A DNA stretch of 64,000 nucleotides, taken from NCBI GenBank assembly GCA_027924585.1, contig BSBM01001387.1:1054001-1118000 (forward strand). The letters are read 5' to 3'. The position numbers and the translations under genes were made by a program. This stretch comes from Larix kaempferi (taxonomy: Eukaryota > Streptophyta > Pinopsida > Pinales > Pinaceae). Each line of letters begins with the position of its first letter. Position 1 is the first letter of the stretch. This document shows, piece after piece, positions 46,501-50,920 of the stretch. The notes below the pieces were generated by a model. The model did not search any database. It had not been told where the DNA came from and worked only from the letters and a program-made list of their open reading frames with translations.

Positions 46501-46613
46501 TAGAATGTACGTACCTCTACCTCTGAAAGAGAAGAACGGACAAGATCGGAGTCGTGAAAGTTGAAGAGGAGGTAGTTGTATGTACCGGGCGTCATGCCTT
46601 GTTTGTCTTCCAT
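1398..46613 (-). CDS. SAAL1-like: SAAL1-like armadillo-repeat protein gene (four exons, 3' part outside window)
   Basis: Split minus-strand gene: join of 46515-46613, 35585-36076, 2246-2311 and 1398-1537, 797 coding bases in the window. All junctions are GT-AG, and phases are 0, 0, 0, then 2 at the last donor. The spliced protein contains LVDPSYIIHLIRQLLP, then a polar Asn/Gln/Asp-rich linker, then AGCVLWDLAANPAHAKFM running directly into VENHLLDVLL and EICLGIMGNLACHAVP. This order matches my recollection of plant proteins related to serum amyloid A-like 1, which are helical ARM-type repeat proteins of poorly defined function. The gene is unusual for its intron sizes (10.4, 33.3 and 0.7 kb). 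No stop or frameshift interrupts the exons, so it is probably functional. The C-terminal exons lie beyond position 1. Family assignment is from memory, not a search. Confidence 0.75.
1538..2245 (-). other. SAAL1-like gene, intron 3 (708 bp)
   Basis: Bounded by donor gtaaatatcc after AGG and acceptor gatgacag. It is of ordinary plant length and AT-rich. I see no transposon in it, which contrasts with introns 1 and 2. Confidence 0.7.
2246..2311 (-). CDS. SAAL1-like: SAAL1-like gene, exon 3 (22 codons)
   Basis: A 66-nt exon in phase 0 at both ends, encoding VENHLLDVLLAMLSVLIPDR and then MR. The acceptor is a T-rich tract ending gatgaacag and the donor is gtaaat. It joins exon 2 so that HAKFM is followed by VENHLLDVLL, the same adjacency I recall in plant homologues. 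This supports splicing across the 33-kb intron. It is too short for ordinary ORF detection and was found from splice signals and homology. Confidence 0.75.
2663..3004 (-). other. Exon-like ORF of unknown origin, possibly LINE-derived
   Basis: A 113-codon minus-strand frame contains GQPEDIGKRAARM, followed by a good donor-like ATGGTGAGC, and then QLDPPNPIGVIQL. I do not recognise it. It sits about 350 bp upstream of exon 3 in transcription order, but cannot be a constitutive SAAL1-like exon because exon 2 and exon 3 already join in family order. A second minus frame over 2911-2990 gives CQVC followed by METEQHFLLHC, resembling the cysteine/histidine-rich tail of non-LTR retrotransposon proteins. 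A better example of that motif lies at 3600-3960. A LINE relic is thus the alternative. Function cannot be assigned. Confidence 0.25.
3600..3960 (-). pseudogene. Non-LTR retrotransposon (LINE) C-terminal zinc-knuckle relic
   Basis: On the minus strand the frame reads GSHCL, two stops, then MICHMCHLQEVETKKHFIFR, CPIYYEIHRWFH, a stop, and further on FFIYPDQRCLAL. The C-x2-C-x(n)-ET-x2-HF-x4-CP-x-Y pattern followed by a PDQRCLA tail is typical of the C-terminal region after reverse transcriptase in some LINE polyproteins. At least four in-frame stops are present. No RT core was found next to it. The adjoining 3005-3600 could be its 3' untranslated part, but I see nothing definite there. Confidence 0.5.
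4055..4645 (+). pseudogene. Ty3/gypsy integrase C-terminal relic
   Basis: The plus-strand frame beginning near 4055 reads GTQLNLNIAYHPQTSGQTKA and VNKCSETYLRCFALDKPHH, the end of the integrase core of plant Ty3/gypsy elements. Here the usual D of YHPQTDGQT is S. After a decayed stretch with frame breaks at about 4250-4425, a second block reads VFLRLQPYEQTSLKTH, YGPYMILQHIGQVAYKLDLP and IHLVFHISWPKKVVG, the post-integrase module just before the chromodomain position. Reverse transcriptase, protease and gag are absent from the neighbourhood. It is a dead fragment inside SAAL1-like intron 2, antisense to the host gene. Confidence 0.8.
4650..6404. other. Repeat-derived spacer without recognisable coding
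   Basis: It follows the gypsy integrase relic, so its first few hundred bases probably include that element's 3' end. No LTR boundary, ORF or tandem array could be established. It ends at the pentamer ggtaa (6405-6409), the left target duplication of giant unit D. Confidence 0.4.
6700..7090. repeat. Tandem array, about 136-bp unit, 2.7 copies, inside unit D
   Basis: Each unit holds TTTACTTTGTATTATT-type runs, the phrase 'gttactcgacaaac', 'acaagatctccctcata' and 'tttatggccgacat'. Successive 'atttattac' landmarks lie about 136 bp apart (near 6711, 6848 and 6984). The array gives long spurious ORFs in two frames. It is absent from the corresponding left blocks of A, B and C, so it expanded in D. 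Confidence 0.75.
7351..11232 (-). mobile_element. Giant LTR-like unit A (3,882 bp)
   Basis: It begins TGTTATCACA and ends TGTGATAACA (perfect 10-bp inverted ends). It is flanked by ggacc at 7346-7350 and 11233-11237. The left block has the family phrases 'gagggatatccc', 'ggtagagg' and 'gtcaagggggagaccc'. The right half has 'acctcacaaatggg' (near 9902) and 'agagtcgaggcacaataaac' (near 10490). It is shorter and more diverged than B or D. No protein-coding region is credible. It is inserted in unit D and immediately adjoins unit B with a single shared pentamer. Confidence 0.7.
8481..8520. repeat. Perfect 20-bp tandem duplication in unit A
   Basis: The 20-mer beginning ccaagagctg and ending ttttcctc occurs twice back to back (8481-8500 and 8501-8520). 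It has no counterpart in the sister units and is a local slippage event. Confidence 0.85.
11238..15705 (-). mobile_element. Giant LTR-like unit B (4,468 bp)
   Basis: It begins TGTTATCACA (11238-11247) and ends TGTGATAACA (15696-15705), flanked by ggacc at 11233-11237 and 15706-15710. It has no long direct repeat at its ends, so it is not itself an LTR-internal-LTR element. On the minus strand a TATA-type sequence (13181-13190) lies mid-unit, as expected for the U3/R transition of an LTR. By eye it is most similar to unit D through the central and right blocks. No coding is recognisable; the short frames at 12893-13189, 15446-15751 and elsewhere show no family features. Confidence 0.72.
13181..13190 (-). 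promoter_or_regulatory. TATA-type box in unit B
   Basis: The minus strand reads CCTATATAAG followed by GAGGAGACCC, about 2.5 kb from the right end and 1.9 kb from the left end of the unit. The equivalent position in D reads CCTACAAAAG (16931-16940), and in C CTATTTAAAG (about 26450-26460). This supports a minus-strand LTR with a long U3. It is promoter-like by sequence only. Confidence 0.45.
19571..19982. other. Host spacer with a purine-rich tract, split by Copia-1
   Basis: It lies between the right duplication of D and the left LTR of Copia-1. From about 19870 it is almost pure A/G on the plus strand, and the same purine-rich sequence resumes right of Copia-1 at 30875-31020. Copia-1 therefore landed inside one purine tract, with target duplication gaaag. 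Confidence 0.7.
19983..20554 (-). repeat. Copia-1 3' LTR (572 bp)
   Basis: Minus-strand TGTTGAAATATTG to ATCTTAACA. It is near-identical to the 5' LTR at 30258-30874, which carries one extra duplicated segment around the 'actgactctggg' phrase. A minus-strand TATA box, GTATAAATAG, lies at about 20275-20284. Confidence 0.92.
20770..21205. repeat. 26-bp minisatellite in the Copia-1 3' region
   Basis: About 16 copies of a unit built on ATCAACAGCATCATCTGG and ATCTCTCG, 26 bp long, with some copies 29 bp by an extra ATC. Because 26 is not a multiple of three, frames rotate through the array and give long open but meaningless ORFs (20642-21285). It lies between the RNase H end and the 3' LTR. Confidence 0.88.
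21313..21805. repeat. 82-bp tandem array in the Copia-1 3' region (about 6 copies)
   Basis: The landmark CTCGTCCACTAGGGACCACT (or CTCATCC) starts at 21395, 21477, 21559, 21641 and 21723, exactly 82 bp apart, with diverged units at both edges. Each unit carries 'gaagacatctgtctacggat' and 'gatgatacaatccct'. Internal units differ at only a few bases, which implies recent homogenisation. Confidence 0.92.
21838..22032. repeat. Short diverged tandem array of CATCGATACA-type units in Copia-1
   Basis: Repeated phrases such as 'ctcatcatcgatacaagtat' and 'catcgacc' recur at roughly 20-40 bp. It gives acidic Asp/Val/Ile-rich spurious frames on the minus strand. It is the third unrelated array in the same 3' region. 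Confidence 0.7.
22061..23102 (-). pseudogene. Copia-1 reverse transcriptase C-terminal part and RNase H, frameshifted
   Basis: Three minus-strand frames cover the end of a Ty1/copia polyprotein. 23102-22854 carries IDSFLTSLGFTKSKADPNLY and the catalytic YVDD box (ILLLYVDDLFLTG), then EFEMKDLRLMHYFLGLEV. 22779-22444 carries GSLMYLMNTRPDIC and the start of RNase H (YIDADWAGS). 22483-22061 carries the rest of RNase H (ALSTAEAEYIAA, LCDNQSC, SKHIEIRYFYLRD, DILTKPL) and ends with a normal stop. Catalytic residues are largely retained, but stops and two frameshifts (near 22444-22483 and 22780-22850) kill the protein. The final frame is 140 codons and intact. Confidence 0.9.
23223..23531 (-). pseudogene. 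Copia-1 upstream RT segment, rearranged
   Basis: The frame starts immediately after an acceptor-like TGTAG (minus). It holds decayed RT pieces: FS-KEEEDHDEMFAP-like and KALYG-like words in alternate frames, then RIDSHLMSL and SDADFNL. The latter pair duplicates, in diverged form, the IDSFLTSLGFTKSKADPNLY block found again at 23100-23040. A KKELTIEFE word near 23200 similarly anticipates KKLATEFEMKD at 22900. The region thus looks like a mosaic of two related copia copies, or one copy with an internal duplication. It is non-functional. Confidence 0.55.
23546..30245 (-). other. Copia-1 non-coding leader and intron-like block between primer site and RT (split by unit C)
   Basis: Reading on the minus strand from 30245 to 29013 and then from 24503 to 23546, about 2.2 kb has no gag-like frame. 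It contains several 5'-splice-like words, such as ACAG/GTATGAC, ACAG/GTATGT, CGAG/GTATGT and CCAG/GTATGT, that recur at matching places in Copia-3. It ends in 'ctttgatctgtag/GAA' just before the RT frame. Copia-2 has the same kind of end (ACTTGTAG/GAA at 43405). Whether it is really spliced is untested. Confidence 0.5.
24509..29007 (-). mobile_element. Giant LTR-like unit C (4,499 bp) inserted in Copia-1
   Basis: It begins TGTTATCACC and ends TGTGATAACA, flanked by gtacc at 24504-24508 and 29008-29012. Copia-3, which is the same copia family in opposite orientation, carries the unoccupied site (near 63163-63175, reverse 'tgatgtacctgtatcttg'). C is therefore one precise insertion with a 5-bp duplication. 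It shares the left block, the central 'aaaccctaaccac' block and the right-hand 'tctcacaaatgg' and 'tcaccaactcagagccgag' blocks with A, B and D. No coding region is credible. Confidence 0.8.
30246..30257 (-). other. Copia-1 primer-binding site
   Basis: The minus strand reads TGGTATCAGAGC directly after the LTR end CTTAACA, with no spacer. It is complementary in type to the 3' end of initiator methionine tRNA, the usual copia primer. The same site occurs in Copia-2 (45319-45330) and Copia-4 (33042-33053), and a mutated one, TGGTATTAGAGA, in Copia-3 (61711-61722). Confidence 0.85.
30258..30874 (-). repeat. Copia-1 5' LTR (617 bp)
   Basis: Same ends and TATA box as the 3' LTR. The extra length is a local duplication of the 'ccccatacaactgactctgg' segment near 30653-30727. 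Divergence from the 3' LTR is low by eye. Confidence 0.92.
30880..31865. other. Spacer between Copia-1 and Copia-4; purine tract and 'ttagggtt'-rich segment
   Basis: The first 140 bp continue the purine tract. Around 31070-31100 several 'tagggtt' words occur, reminiscent of telomere units but irregular. No coding frame or boundary could be set. Confidence 0.4.
31866..33656 (-). mobile_element. Copia-4: truncated minus-strand copia (5' LTR and leader only)
   Basis: The LTR at 33054-33656 (TGTTGAAATATTG to CTTAACA on the minus strand) and the primer site TGGTATCAGAGC (33042-33053) match the Copia-1 family. The leader to about 31866 matches Copia-1 29270-30245 ('ctctataagggtaaaaccct', 'gagctatttca', 'gatatgaccttttt'). 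Everything 3' of the leader is missing. The leader has a private duplication of 177 bp: the 'tgggatgaaacagcatagcg' segment begins near 32421 and again near 32598. It is more diverged from Copia-1 than Copia-1's own LTRs are from each other. Confidence 0.85.
33657..35464. other. Intron 2 sequence without a supported element; possible LINE ORF1 knuckle near 33850-33915
   Basis: A plus-strand frame near 33841-34000 contains CPVRGHLKDKCP, resembling the zinc knuckle of plant LINE ORF1 proteins, but the flanking frame is not convincing. The rest has no repeat boundary, ORF or tandem array that I can defend, and may be old intron sequence. Confidence 0.3.
35585..36076 (-). CDS. SAAL1-like: SAAL1-like gene, exon 2 (164 codons)
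   Basis: A 492-nt exon in phase 0 at both ends. The acceptor is ttatattgcag before CAT TTT GAT and the donor is ATG/gtgagt. It encodes HFDTSTLVDPSYIIHLIRQL, a hydrophilic Asn/Gln/Asp/Glu-rich linker of about 100 residues, and EEAGCVLWDLAANPAHAKFM at the end. The first and last blocks are the conserved N-terminal elements of the plant SAAL1-like family. The polar linker is probably disordered. No stops occur. A frame through the donor stays open to 35465 by chance, but the donor and family continuity place the exon end at 35585. Confidence 0.8.
36151..36398. repeat. 124-bp tandem duplication close to exon 2
   Basis: 36151-36274 and 36275-36398 are the same 124 bp with two substitutions (tctctg/tccctg and tcagac/tcggac). 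The unit holds 'gaaaggtatgacaaaccccc'. It lies 75 bp upstream (in transcription order) of the exon 2 acceptor and is a recent local duplication in the intron. Confidence 0.92.
36399..39075. other. Intron 1 sequence without a supported element
   Basis: Small direct duplications are visible, such as 'acttgtttca(a/t)cccacag' near 36803-36845 and 'aatcaatcatgggaac' near 36746 and 36927. A T-rich segment lies at 38230-38450. A plus frame near 38700-38990 ending in 'ggtagaggcaagggc' could be a transposase tail but is not supported. Otherwise I see nothing here. Confidence 0.35.
39081..39290 (-). mobile_element. Fragment E: left end of a fifth giant unit
   Basis: It begins TGTTATCACT and carries the complete left block of the A-D family ('ggtatcctatccgggacggt', 'gtcactttagatcaag', 'caagggggagaccc'). 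It is preceded by ggtat. After about 210 bp the similarity stops and no TGTGATAACA end was found, so it is truncated or rearranged. Confidence 0.7.
39590..39764 (-). pseudogene. hAT-type transposase C-terminal (dimerisation) relic
   Basis: The minus-strand frame reads LLGRVASSSSCEE, shifts frame to NWSNAFI, and returns to KINWLGLKKAKNLLYISW. This is the S-S-C-E-x-NWS...KKRNRL-like pattern of the C-terminal dimerisation region of plant hAT transposases, broken by two frameshifts. No upstream DDE-type core or terminal inverted repeats were found. It is a dead fragment inside intron 1 on the same strand as the host gene. Confidence 0.55.
40253..40857 (-). repeat. Copia-2 3' LTR (605 bp)
   Basis: TG...CA ends as inverted TGTTAGAA/CTCAACA, followed inward by a minus-strand purine run AAGAGGGAG. 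The TATA-like box GTATAAATAG on the minus strand is near 40615-40625. Confidence 0.9.
41137..41459 (+). mobile_element. Solo LTR (323 bp) nested in the Copia-2 repeat array
   Basis: It starts TGTTAGGGTT and ends AACCCAACA, flanked by the duplication acctc (41132-41136 and 41460-41464). A TATA box CTATAAAAGG is present about 107 bp from the start in plus orientation, followed by 'ggtttccaggaaattgtgtg' and T-rich sequence, as in an LTR read on the plus strand. It interrupts one repeat unit of the array and resembles none of the other LTRs here. Confidence 0.85.
41244..41250 (+). promoter_or_regulatory. TATA box of the 323-bp solo LTR
   Basis: TATAAAA in the context gcc-TATAAAA-gg, the expected U3 promoter position for a short LTR. 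Confidence 0.6.
42061..43404 (-). pseudogene. Copia-2 reverse transcriptase and RNase H, multiply broken
   Basis: From right to left on the minus strand: HGFSQKEGVDCDET, KVHRMDVKTTFLNG, FETHDRKTHVCRLKKALYGL, then GFTKSKVDSNLYY with the catalytic box changed to YVND (ILLLYVNDLFLT), EFEMKDLGMKHYFLGLEVW, GSLMYLTNTRLDLC, ANADWAGS, ALSTAEAEYMEA, LCDNQSC and SKHIEIRYHYIRDMV. Stops interrupt the early RT and several frameshifts separate the blocks. Loss of the first catalytic Asp of YVDD would abolish RT activity. This is the most complete RT-RNase H in the window by domain content. Confidence 0.9.
43405..43930 (-). other. Intron-like non-coding block between pre-integrase remnant and RT in Copia-2
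   Basis: About 525 bp lacks coding similarity and is homologous to Copia-1 23546-24020 and Copia-3 63760-64000 (shared 'gcaaagaggtttcat', 'ccttccatctctacca' on the plus strand of Copia-1 and Copia-2). On the sense strand it ends 'tgactaaatttgacttgtag' immediately before the point where RT coding begins, a branch-like and acceptor-like signal. It occupies the place of the integrase core. Confidence 0.5.
43930..44110 (-). pseudogene. Copia-2 GAG-pre-integrase remnant
   Basis: The minus-strand frame reads HYKALPIGLPEI, then KHVGICKGCARDKNVKSSF and SDNTTKDILNPVHED, the zinc-binding pre-integrase region (HLHYKAL...C-x2-C) of copia polyproteins. The first His motif is partly kept and the C-x2-C pair (CKGC) is intact. 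The integrase core that should follow is missing and is replaced by the non-coding block. Confidence 0.7.
44324..44980 (-). pseudogene. Copia-2 gag (C-terminal two thirds, open frame)
   Basis: An open frame of 200 codons from 44926 extends upstream without stop to about 44980. It contains AKRIIAESIKDRLIPHILYL, EMFDALKRLFEGRN and SYFTRVSQEQLEAIGYYV (UBN2-type copia gag), then a basic segment and the zinc knuckle CYNCDEMGHITRNC (C-x2-C-x4-H-x4-C), ending KKGNNK. The N-terminus is missing: the frame runs back into leader sequence without the usual first helices. It is the only gag in the copia copies seen here. Confidence 0.88.
45331..45863 (-). repeat. Copia-2 5' LTR (533 bp)
   Basis: Matches the 3' LTR apart from an internal deletion of about 70 bp near 45412, where 'aataggatcactgaaagatg' and following bases are lost, and scattered substitutions. 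Confidence 0.9.
46515..46613 (-). CDS. SAAL1-like: SAAL1-like gene, exon 1 (33 codons, start ATG at 46613)
   Basis: ATG followed by 33 open codons: MEDKQGMTPGTYNYLLFNFH, then DSDLVRSSLSEVE. It ends at a strong donor GAG/gtacgtacat. The phase is 0, matching the start of exon 2 (HFDTST). A competing donor six bases earlier (GAG/gtagag) is also in phase. The N-terminus of this family is poorly conserved, so support comes from phase, donor quality and position rather than homology. An additional small exon in intron 1 cannot be excluded. Confidence 0.55.
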
Positions 46614-47250
46614 AGACACAACAACAATAGCAGCAGCAGTAGCTGATGATGATTATTCCCACGCTCCACTTAATTGTTGCTTTAACCCTCCCTGTAAATG
46701 TTTAATATGTAGGGAAGAGACGGGATAAGAGAACTGCTATTGTTTGACAGTTGCTGTGTGCTCCTGTAGCCACACTACACTGTCGAATTTAATTCCACAT
46801 TCAAAACGGATTCCAGAACTCTTAGGTTTGAAGGTTTATAGATTTTCATTTCACGATTACATTACACTAGTATTCGAAGCAAAGCCACCGCTGCCATTAC
46901 CATCGTACATATGTATAATCAACTTTCCCACCCATGAAACAAATAACTAATTATATGATTTTATATATAAACAAATAACTAATCCTATTCACATAAACAA
47001 TTAACTAATTCTATCTCTCTATGTATATATGGGTTATTGTCTCATGTATCAATGAAGTAATTAATTCTAGGCTCACATGTTCTTAACCATTATGTCCATC
47101 AATAGGGGTACATGATTTTAACCATTATGTTCATCAATAAAGTAACTAACTCTAGATTCGGGTAGACTAAAACCCTCCTTTCCATTTAAGTTTAACCATT
47201 CTTGGTTGCAGGGGAGGGGTTCAAAGGAATGATAAAACAAAGCTAGCAAT
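46614..47250 (-). promoter_or_regulatory. Presumed 5' UTR and promoter region of the SAAL1-like gene
   Basis: On the minus strand the sequence upstream of the ATG is unique-looking, with 'catcatcagctactgctgct' close to the start codon and a weak TATA-like 'acatattaaac' about 90 bp upstream. The transcription start is unknown. The region from about 46940 to 47200 has repeated 'aattaactaattct'-type phrases. It ends where the LINE begins. Confidence 0.35.
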
Positions 47251-47486
47251 CCCTATCAGGTATTGACTTGGCTACGGCATCGGAGCTGTTGGTTTACAAG
47301 CTACAGGCTTTAAAGGAGATGGTCATCCGATGGGAAAAAAGTAAGAAGAAGGCCTTAAAACATGAGGTTAGCGCTCCCGACTCTGAGATTATTCAGAAGC
47401 TTAATAGCAACCAGTCCCATATATTGATTGAATAGGATAAGGCTGCCCTAGCTGAGCTGCATAACAGGAAATTAAAAATTCTCAAA

Positions 47487-49413
47487 TTGGAGGAAGAATC
47501 TTGCAGGCTCAAAAGCCGAGCCATATGGATTATTGAAGGGGACCAAAACACCTCTTTAGTCCATAAGTTTGACGATCATATACGAAACAATAATAGCATT
47601 TGGGAACTTGAGGATGAAGAAGGTGTAATTATGACAGTCCAGGAGGAGCTAGAAGTAGGGGCAATGAACCACTTTAGTAAGTTATTCAAGGGTCCAGAAA
47701 GATTCAATATTGGAGCTCAGTTCAAGGTAATTGAAACTTTCCCGCGCTTCTTGTCTGAGGAAGAAGTTGCAAAAGCTATGAATCAAGTCACCTTGGCGGA
47801 AATAAAAGAAACTTCGGAGGGCTTCGCAAGAGACAAAATCGTTGGTCCCGATGGTTGGTTTGTCAAACTTTTTCTAACTTTCTTCAAGGAGATGGGACCG
47901 GATCTACTAGAGGTCGTCGAAGAGACTAGATTAACTGGTTGCATAAACAAAGCTCTGAACTGCACCTTCTTAAAGCTAATTCCCAAGGTATTGTGTCCTG
48001 CAACTTTCTTTGACTTTCGTCCAATATCTTGTTGTAATTTAGTTTACAAGCTATTTTCTAAGGTCATTGCAAACCGGATAAAACCTTTTCTCTCTAGTTG
48101 TATCTCCCAAGAACAGTTCAGGTTCATATCCAATAGATAGATCCTGGACGTTGTGGGGGTAGCTCTAGAAATTATGGATACTATTAAATCCAAGAAAATG
48201 TAAGCGGTTATGTTGAATATCAATCTGGAAAAGTGTTAGAAAAACAGGAACACAGAGCAATAAACAATAAACAAGATGTGAATACAATCACACAAACATA
48301 TTACAAGATAGACACCAATATATCGTGGTTCACCCAACATGGGCTACGTCCACACTGAAATTGCCAGTCCTTATTATTATACCATCCAGCAAATGAAGGG
48401 ATACAACCTGCAGCACATCCGCTGCACTTCCTCTTCACTATCTCACAGTCTCTCGTTTCCATCTCAGAGATATTTACAATGCATAATACCTAATACATCA
48501 ACCCTAGTCGTATTACAATGTCTTTCTTATAAAAGGGAATACCATGGGAAAATACCACAGGTTACCCAAAACCATGGGCCCGTAAAACAACCCCAAAAAT
48601 TTCCTTCGAGGGCTTCGCCCCCCCCCCGCTGGGGTGAGTGTACAATCCTTTTGCATATCATATAAAGCTGGGGAACAAACACGGCTGAATAATAATATCT
48701 TTGAATCTGGGAGATCAGAATCCACAACCAACAAAAAGGATTACGACCGAGTTAATTGGAGTTATCTCAGGCTCTTACTTTTGCAAATTAGATGTGGTAT
48801 TCAGCTTACGGAATGGCTTATGGCCTGTATCGGGTCGGCTTCTTTCTTGAGGTTAATTAGTGGCAGCCCAACGAGGTTCTTCTCAAGATCCAAGGGTCTT
48901 CAGCGGGGATGTCCACTCTCTCCCCTGCTCTTTCTACTAATTTTGTACTGCTTGAGTTGGATGATCCATAAAGCCATATTAGAAGGAAAGCTAGAATGTA
49001 TTAAAATCACAGAAGGAACTAATATCTCTTTTCTCCTTTTTTTCAATGGTGTTCTATTATTTGGTAAATCTTGGTTACAAGAATGGTCGGCAATGAAGGA
49101 TATCCTTCAAATCTTCTGCGAGGCAACAAGAATGATGATAAATGCACAAAATTCAGTTTTCCTAGTGGTCCGAACCTCCCAAGATTTCATTAATCAATTG
49201 ACCTCTATTCTTCCCTACAAGGTACAACAGTTGGAAGAGGGCTTCAAATATTTAAGTTTCAATCTTAAACCTAATAACTATAAGACTGTTGACTGCCTAT
49301 GGCCTCTCGTGGAAAGTAAAGTCCTATTAAGAAGCCTTGAAGGAATGGACAGAGGGTGGCTCCAATTGGACAGAACTTCCACTCTTCATCTCTTGGAAAG
49401 TCTAGAAGCATAG
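47487..49413 (+). pseudogene. LINE reverse transcriptase, split by a solo LTR
   Basis: The first part (47487-48140) reads CRLKSRAIWIIEGDQNTSLV, KIVGPDGWFVKLFLTFFKEM, LNCTFLKLIPK and FRPISCCNLVYKLFSKVIANR, typical L1-clade RT motifs 0-2. In-frame stops follow at 48138 and near 48200. After the solo LTR the frame resumes with DYDRVNW, then GSPTRFFSRSKGLQRGCPLS and PLLFLLILYCLSWMI. The catalytic F-x-DD box has become FFNGVLLFG, so both aspartates are lost. It then decays to 49413. Confidence 0.88.
48234..48733 (-). mobile_element. Solo LTR (500 bp) inserted in the LINE RT
   Basis: It starts TGTTAGAAAAACAGG and ends ACAACCAACA, flanked by the duplication aaaag (48229-48233 and 48734-48738). Taking out the LTR and one pentamer joins LEK to DYDRVNW in frame, restoring a conserved LINE junction and confirming both boundaries. 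The orientation is uncertain; the T-rich minus-strand 3' end suggests minus. Confidence 0.88.
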
Positions 49414-49423
49414 GAATTTTGTC

Positions 49424-50014
49424 ATGTTTGAATGTCACCATGTTAACATACTTAGAGTGAGCATGGGGGTGATAGCAGACTTCAAAATTTACTATAAGTC
49501 TAAGAAGCAGGGCAGAAACAAACTTATCTCTATGTCATCTATTGTTAGCTCCCTTCCTACAATGTTCTTCGATGGTGCTTCACAGCATAGCGGAGATATA
49601 GCCGGTCCCAATTTTTTAATCAGAATTGACAGTCACCTTAGATTCACAGGCTAGATGGGTTGTGGACAAGGATCCAATACTAGAAGTGAATTAATGGGGC
49701 TCTATTCCCTTCTCACAATGGCTAAACGTTTGGGCATCCCAGTACTTCAGGTCTTCGGGGACTCAAGAGTTGTAATTGATTGGGATTTAGACCTTAACTC
49801 CATCAATATCTTATCGTTGGAGTGTTGGATGGCGGTTATTAGGAAAGCCATATTGGATTTCCAATCAAACAATTTTGCACATATCTACAGATGTTACAAT
49901 CCTAAGGCCGATAGAATGTCCAAAATAGGACTACAGTCCGTTCCAGGCATTCTACATATCCAGGTCTTTCAGGATGACAGCCTTTTGAGTTACGACTCCT
50001 TCAATTTATTCTGA
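49424..50014 (+). pseudogene. LINE RNase H domain
   Basis: The frame contains TMFFDGASQHSGDIAGPN (first Asp), an in-frame TAG at 49652, NTRSELMGLYSLL (Glu), VLQVFGDSRVVIDW (second Asp) and YNPKADRMSK (final Asp), ending at 50014. All four acidic positions of the RNase H fold are present. Plant L1 elements commonly carry this domain after RT. The single internal stop (TGG to TAG type) is the main lesion. Confidence 0.85.
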
Positions 50015-50290
50015 TTTTGATCCTCCTTCCCTCGTTGGTGGAAGATTGTTAGTCATTTTCAGTGGAAGTCCTTTATATCCATAGTTCAGCAAGATTATTT
50101 TGTTGACTGTTTCAGGTTATGTTGTTTTTCTTGACGAACTTCTAGTCAACTAAAGTCTCTTTTGGGGTTTCGAAGCCTTCTTCTATTTTGAATTTTGTAT
50201 CTCCTCTACCGCGTTGGAGGAAGATTGATAGAAGTCATCAGTGGAATGAATTGGTTCTCATTGCTTTTTAGTTCAGGCAATGTCATCCTT

Positions 50291-50841
50291 CTTAACGCTT
50301 GCTCCCGAAAGTCATCGATCTGAGGTAGAGGATATATGTTTTTAATTGTCATTTTATTAAGTTGTCTATAGTCTATGCATAACCTTAATGTACCATCCTT
50401 CTTCTTCACAAACAACACTGGTGCTCCCCAAGGAGAAACACTTGGTCGAGTGTACTTTTTATCAATTAATTATTGAATTTGTTCTTTTAATTCATTAAGT
50501 TCCAAGATGTTCATACGATATGGAGCTTTTGAAGTTGGGACAGCTCGCGGTATTAAATCAATAGTAAAATCAATCTCTCTTTTCGGAGGTAACCCGAGAA
50601 TTTATTCCAGAAACACATCTTTAACATCTTTTAAAAATGGAAATTCATCTATTTTAATTTCATTATTTTCATCTCTATCATCAATTATATGAACAACATA
50701 AAATTTACAGCCTTTTCGAACAGATCTTTTCATTTGTAAAGTATAAATTTCTCTAATTGTAGTTTTCCTTGGAGTTCCTTTAACTATCGTTGGTCTATAT
50801 TCTTCGTATATGCATGAGAAAGTTTTATCATAGCAGTCCAA
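50291..50841 (-). pseudogene. Gypsy-2 protease-RT linker and RT N-terminus
   Basis: 50841-50602 is a linker with VDEFPFLKDVF-like words (IKIDEFPFLKDVKDVFLE). 50418-50291 reads [20 protein letters not shown], then [12 protein letters not shown], the first RT motif of plant Ty3/gypsy elements. The sequence between them (50420-50600) still has words such as LNELKEQIQ in another frame. Confidence 0.85.
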
Positions 50842-50920
50842 AATTACTCTATGTTTTTTCTAACCAATCCATTCCTATCAATAAATCGTAAGATCCTAAA
50901 GGTAGAACATTTAAATCAGC

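Larger units (their letters stand above)
36077..46514 (-). other. SAAL1-like gene, intron 1 (10,438 bp)
   Basis: The donor is GAG/gtacgt at the end of exon 1 and the acceptor is ttatattgcag. It contains a tandem duplication, a giant-unit fragment, a hAT relic and Copia-2. It depends on exon 1 being assigned correctly. Confidence 0.55.
47270..50281 (+). mobile_element. 5'-truncated plant LINE with RT and RNase H
   Basis: It begins within the linker between endonuclease and RT (LKALKEMVIRWEKSKKKALK) and runs through RT to an RNase H domain, with about 270 bp of 3' untranslated sequence. ORF1 and endonuclease are absent, as expected for incomplete reverse transcription. A poly-A tail is not visible at the 3' end, which abuts Gypsy-2 at about 50282. 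A 500-bp solo LTR interrupts it. Confidence 0.85.

Noticed and set aside
50507-50692. Plus-strand frame of 61 codons over Gypsy-2
   Set aside because: Antisense shadow of the gypsy protease-RT linker.
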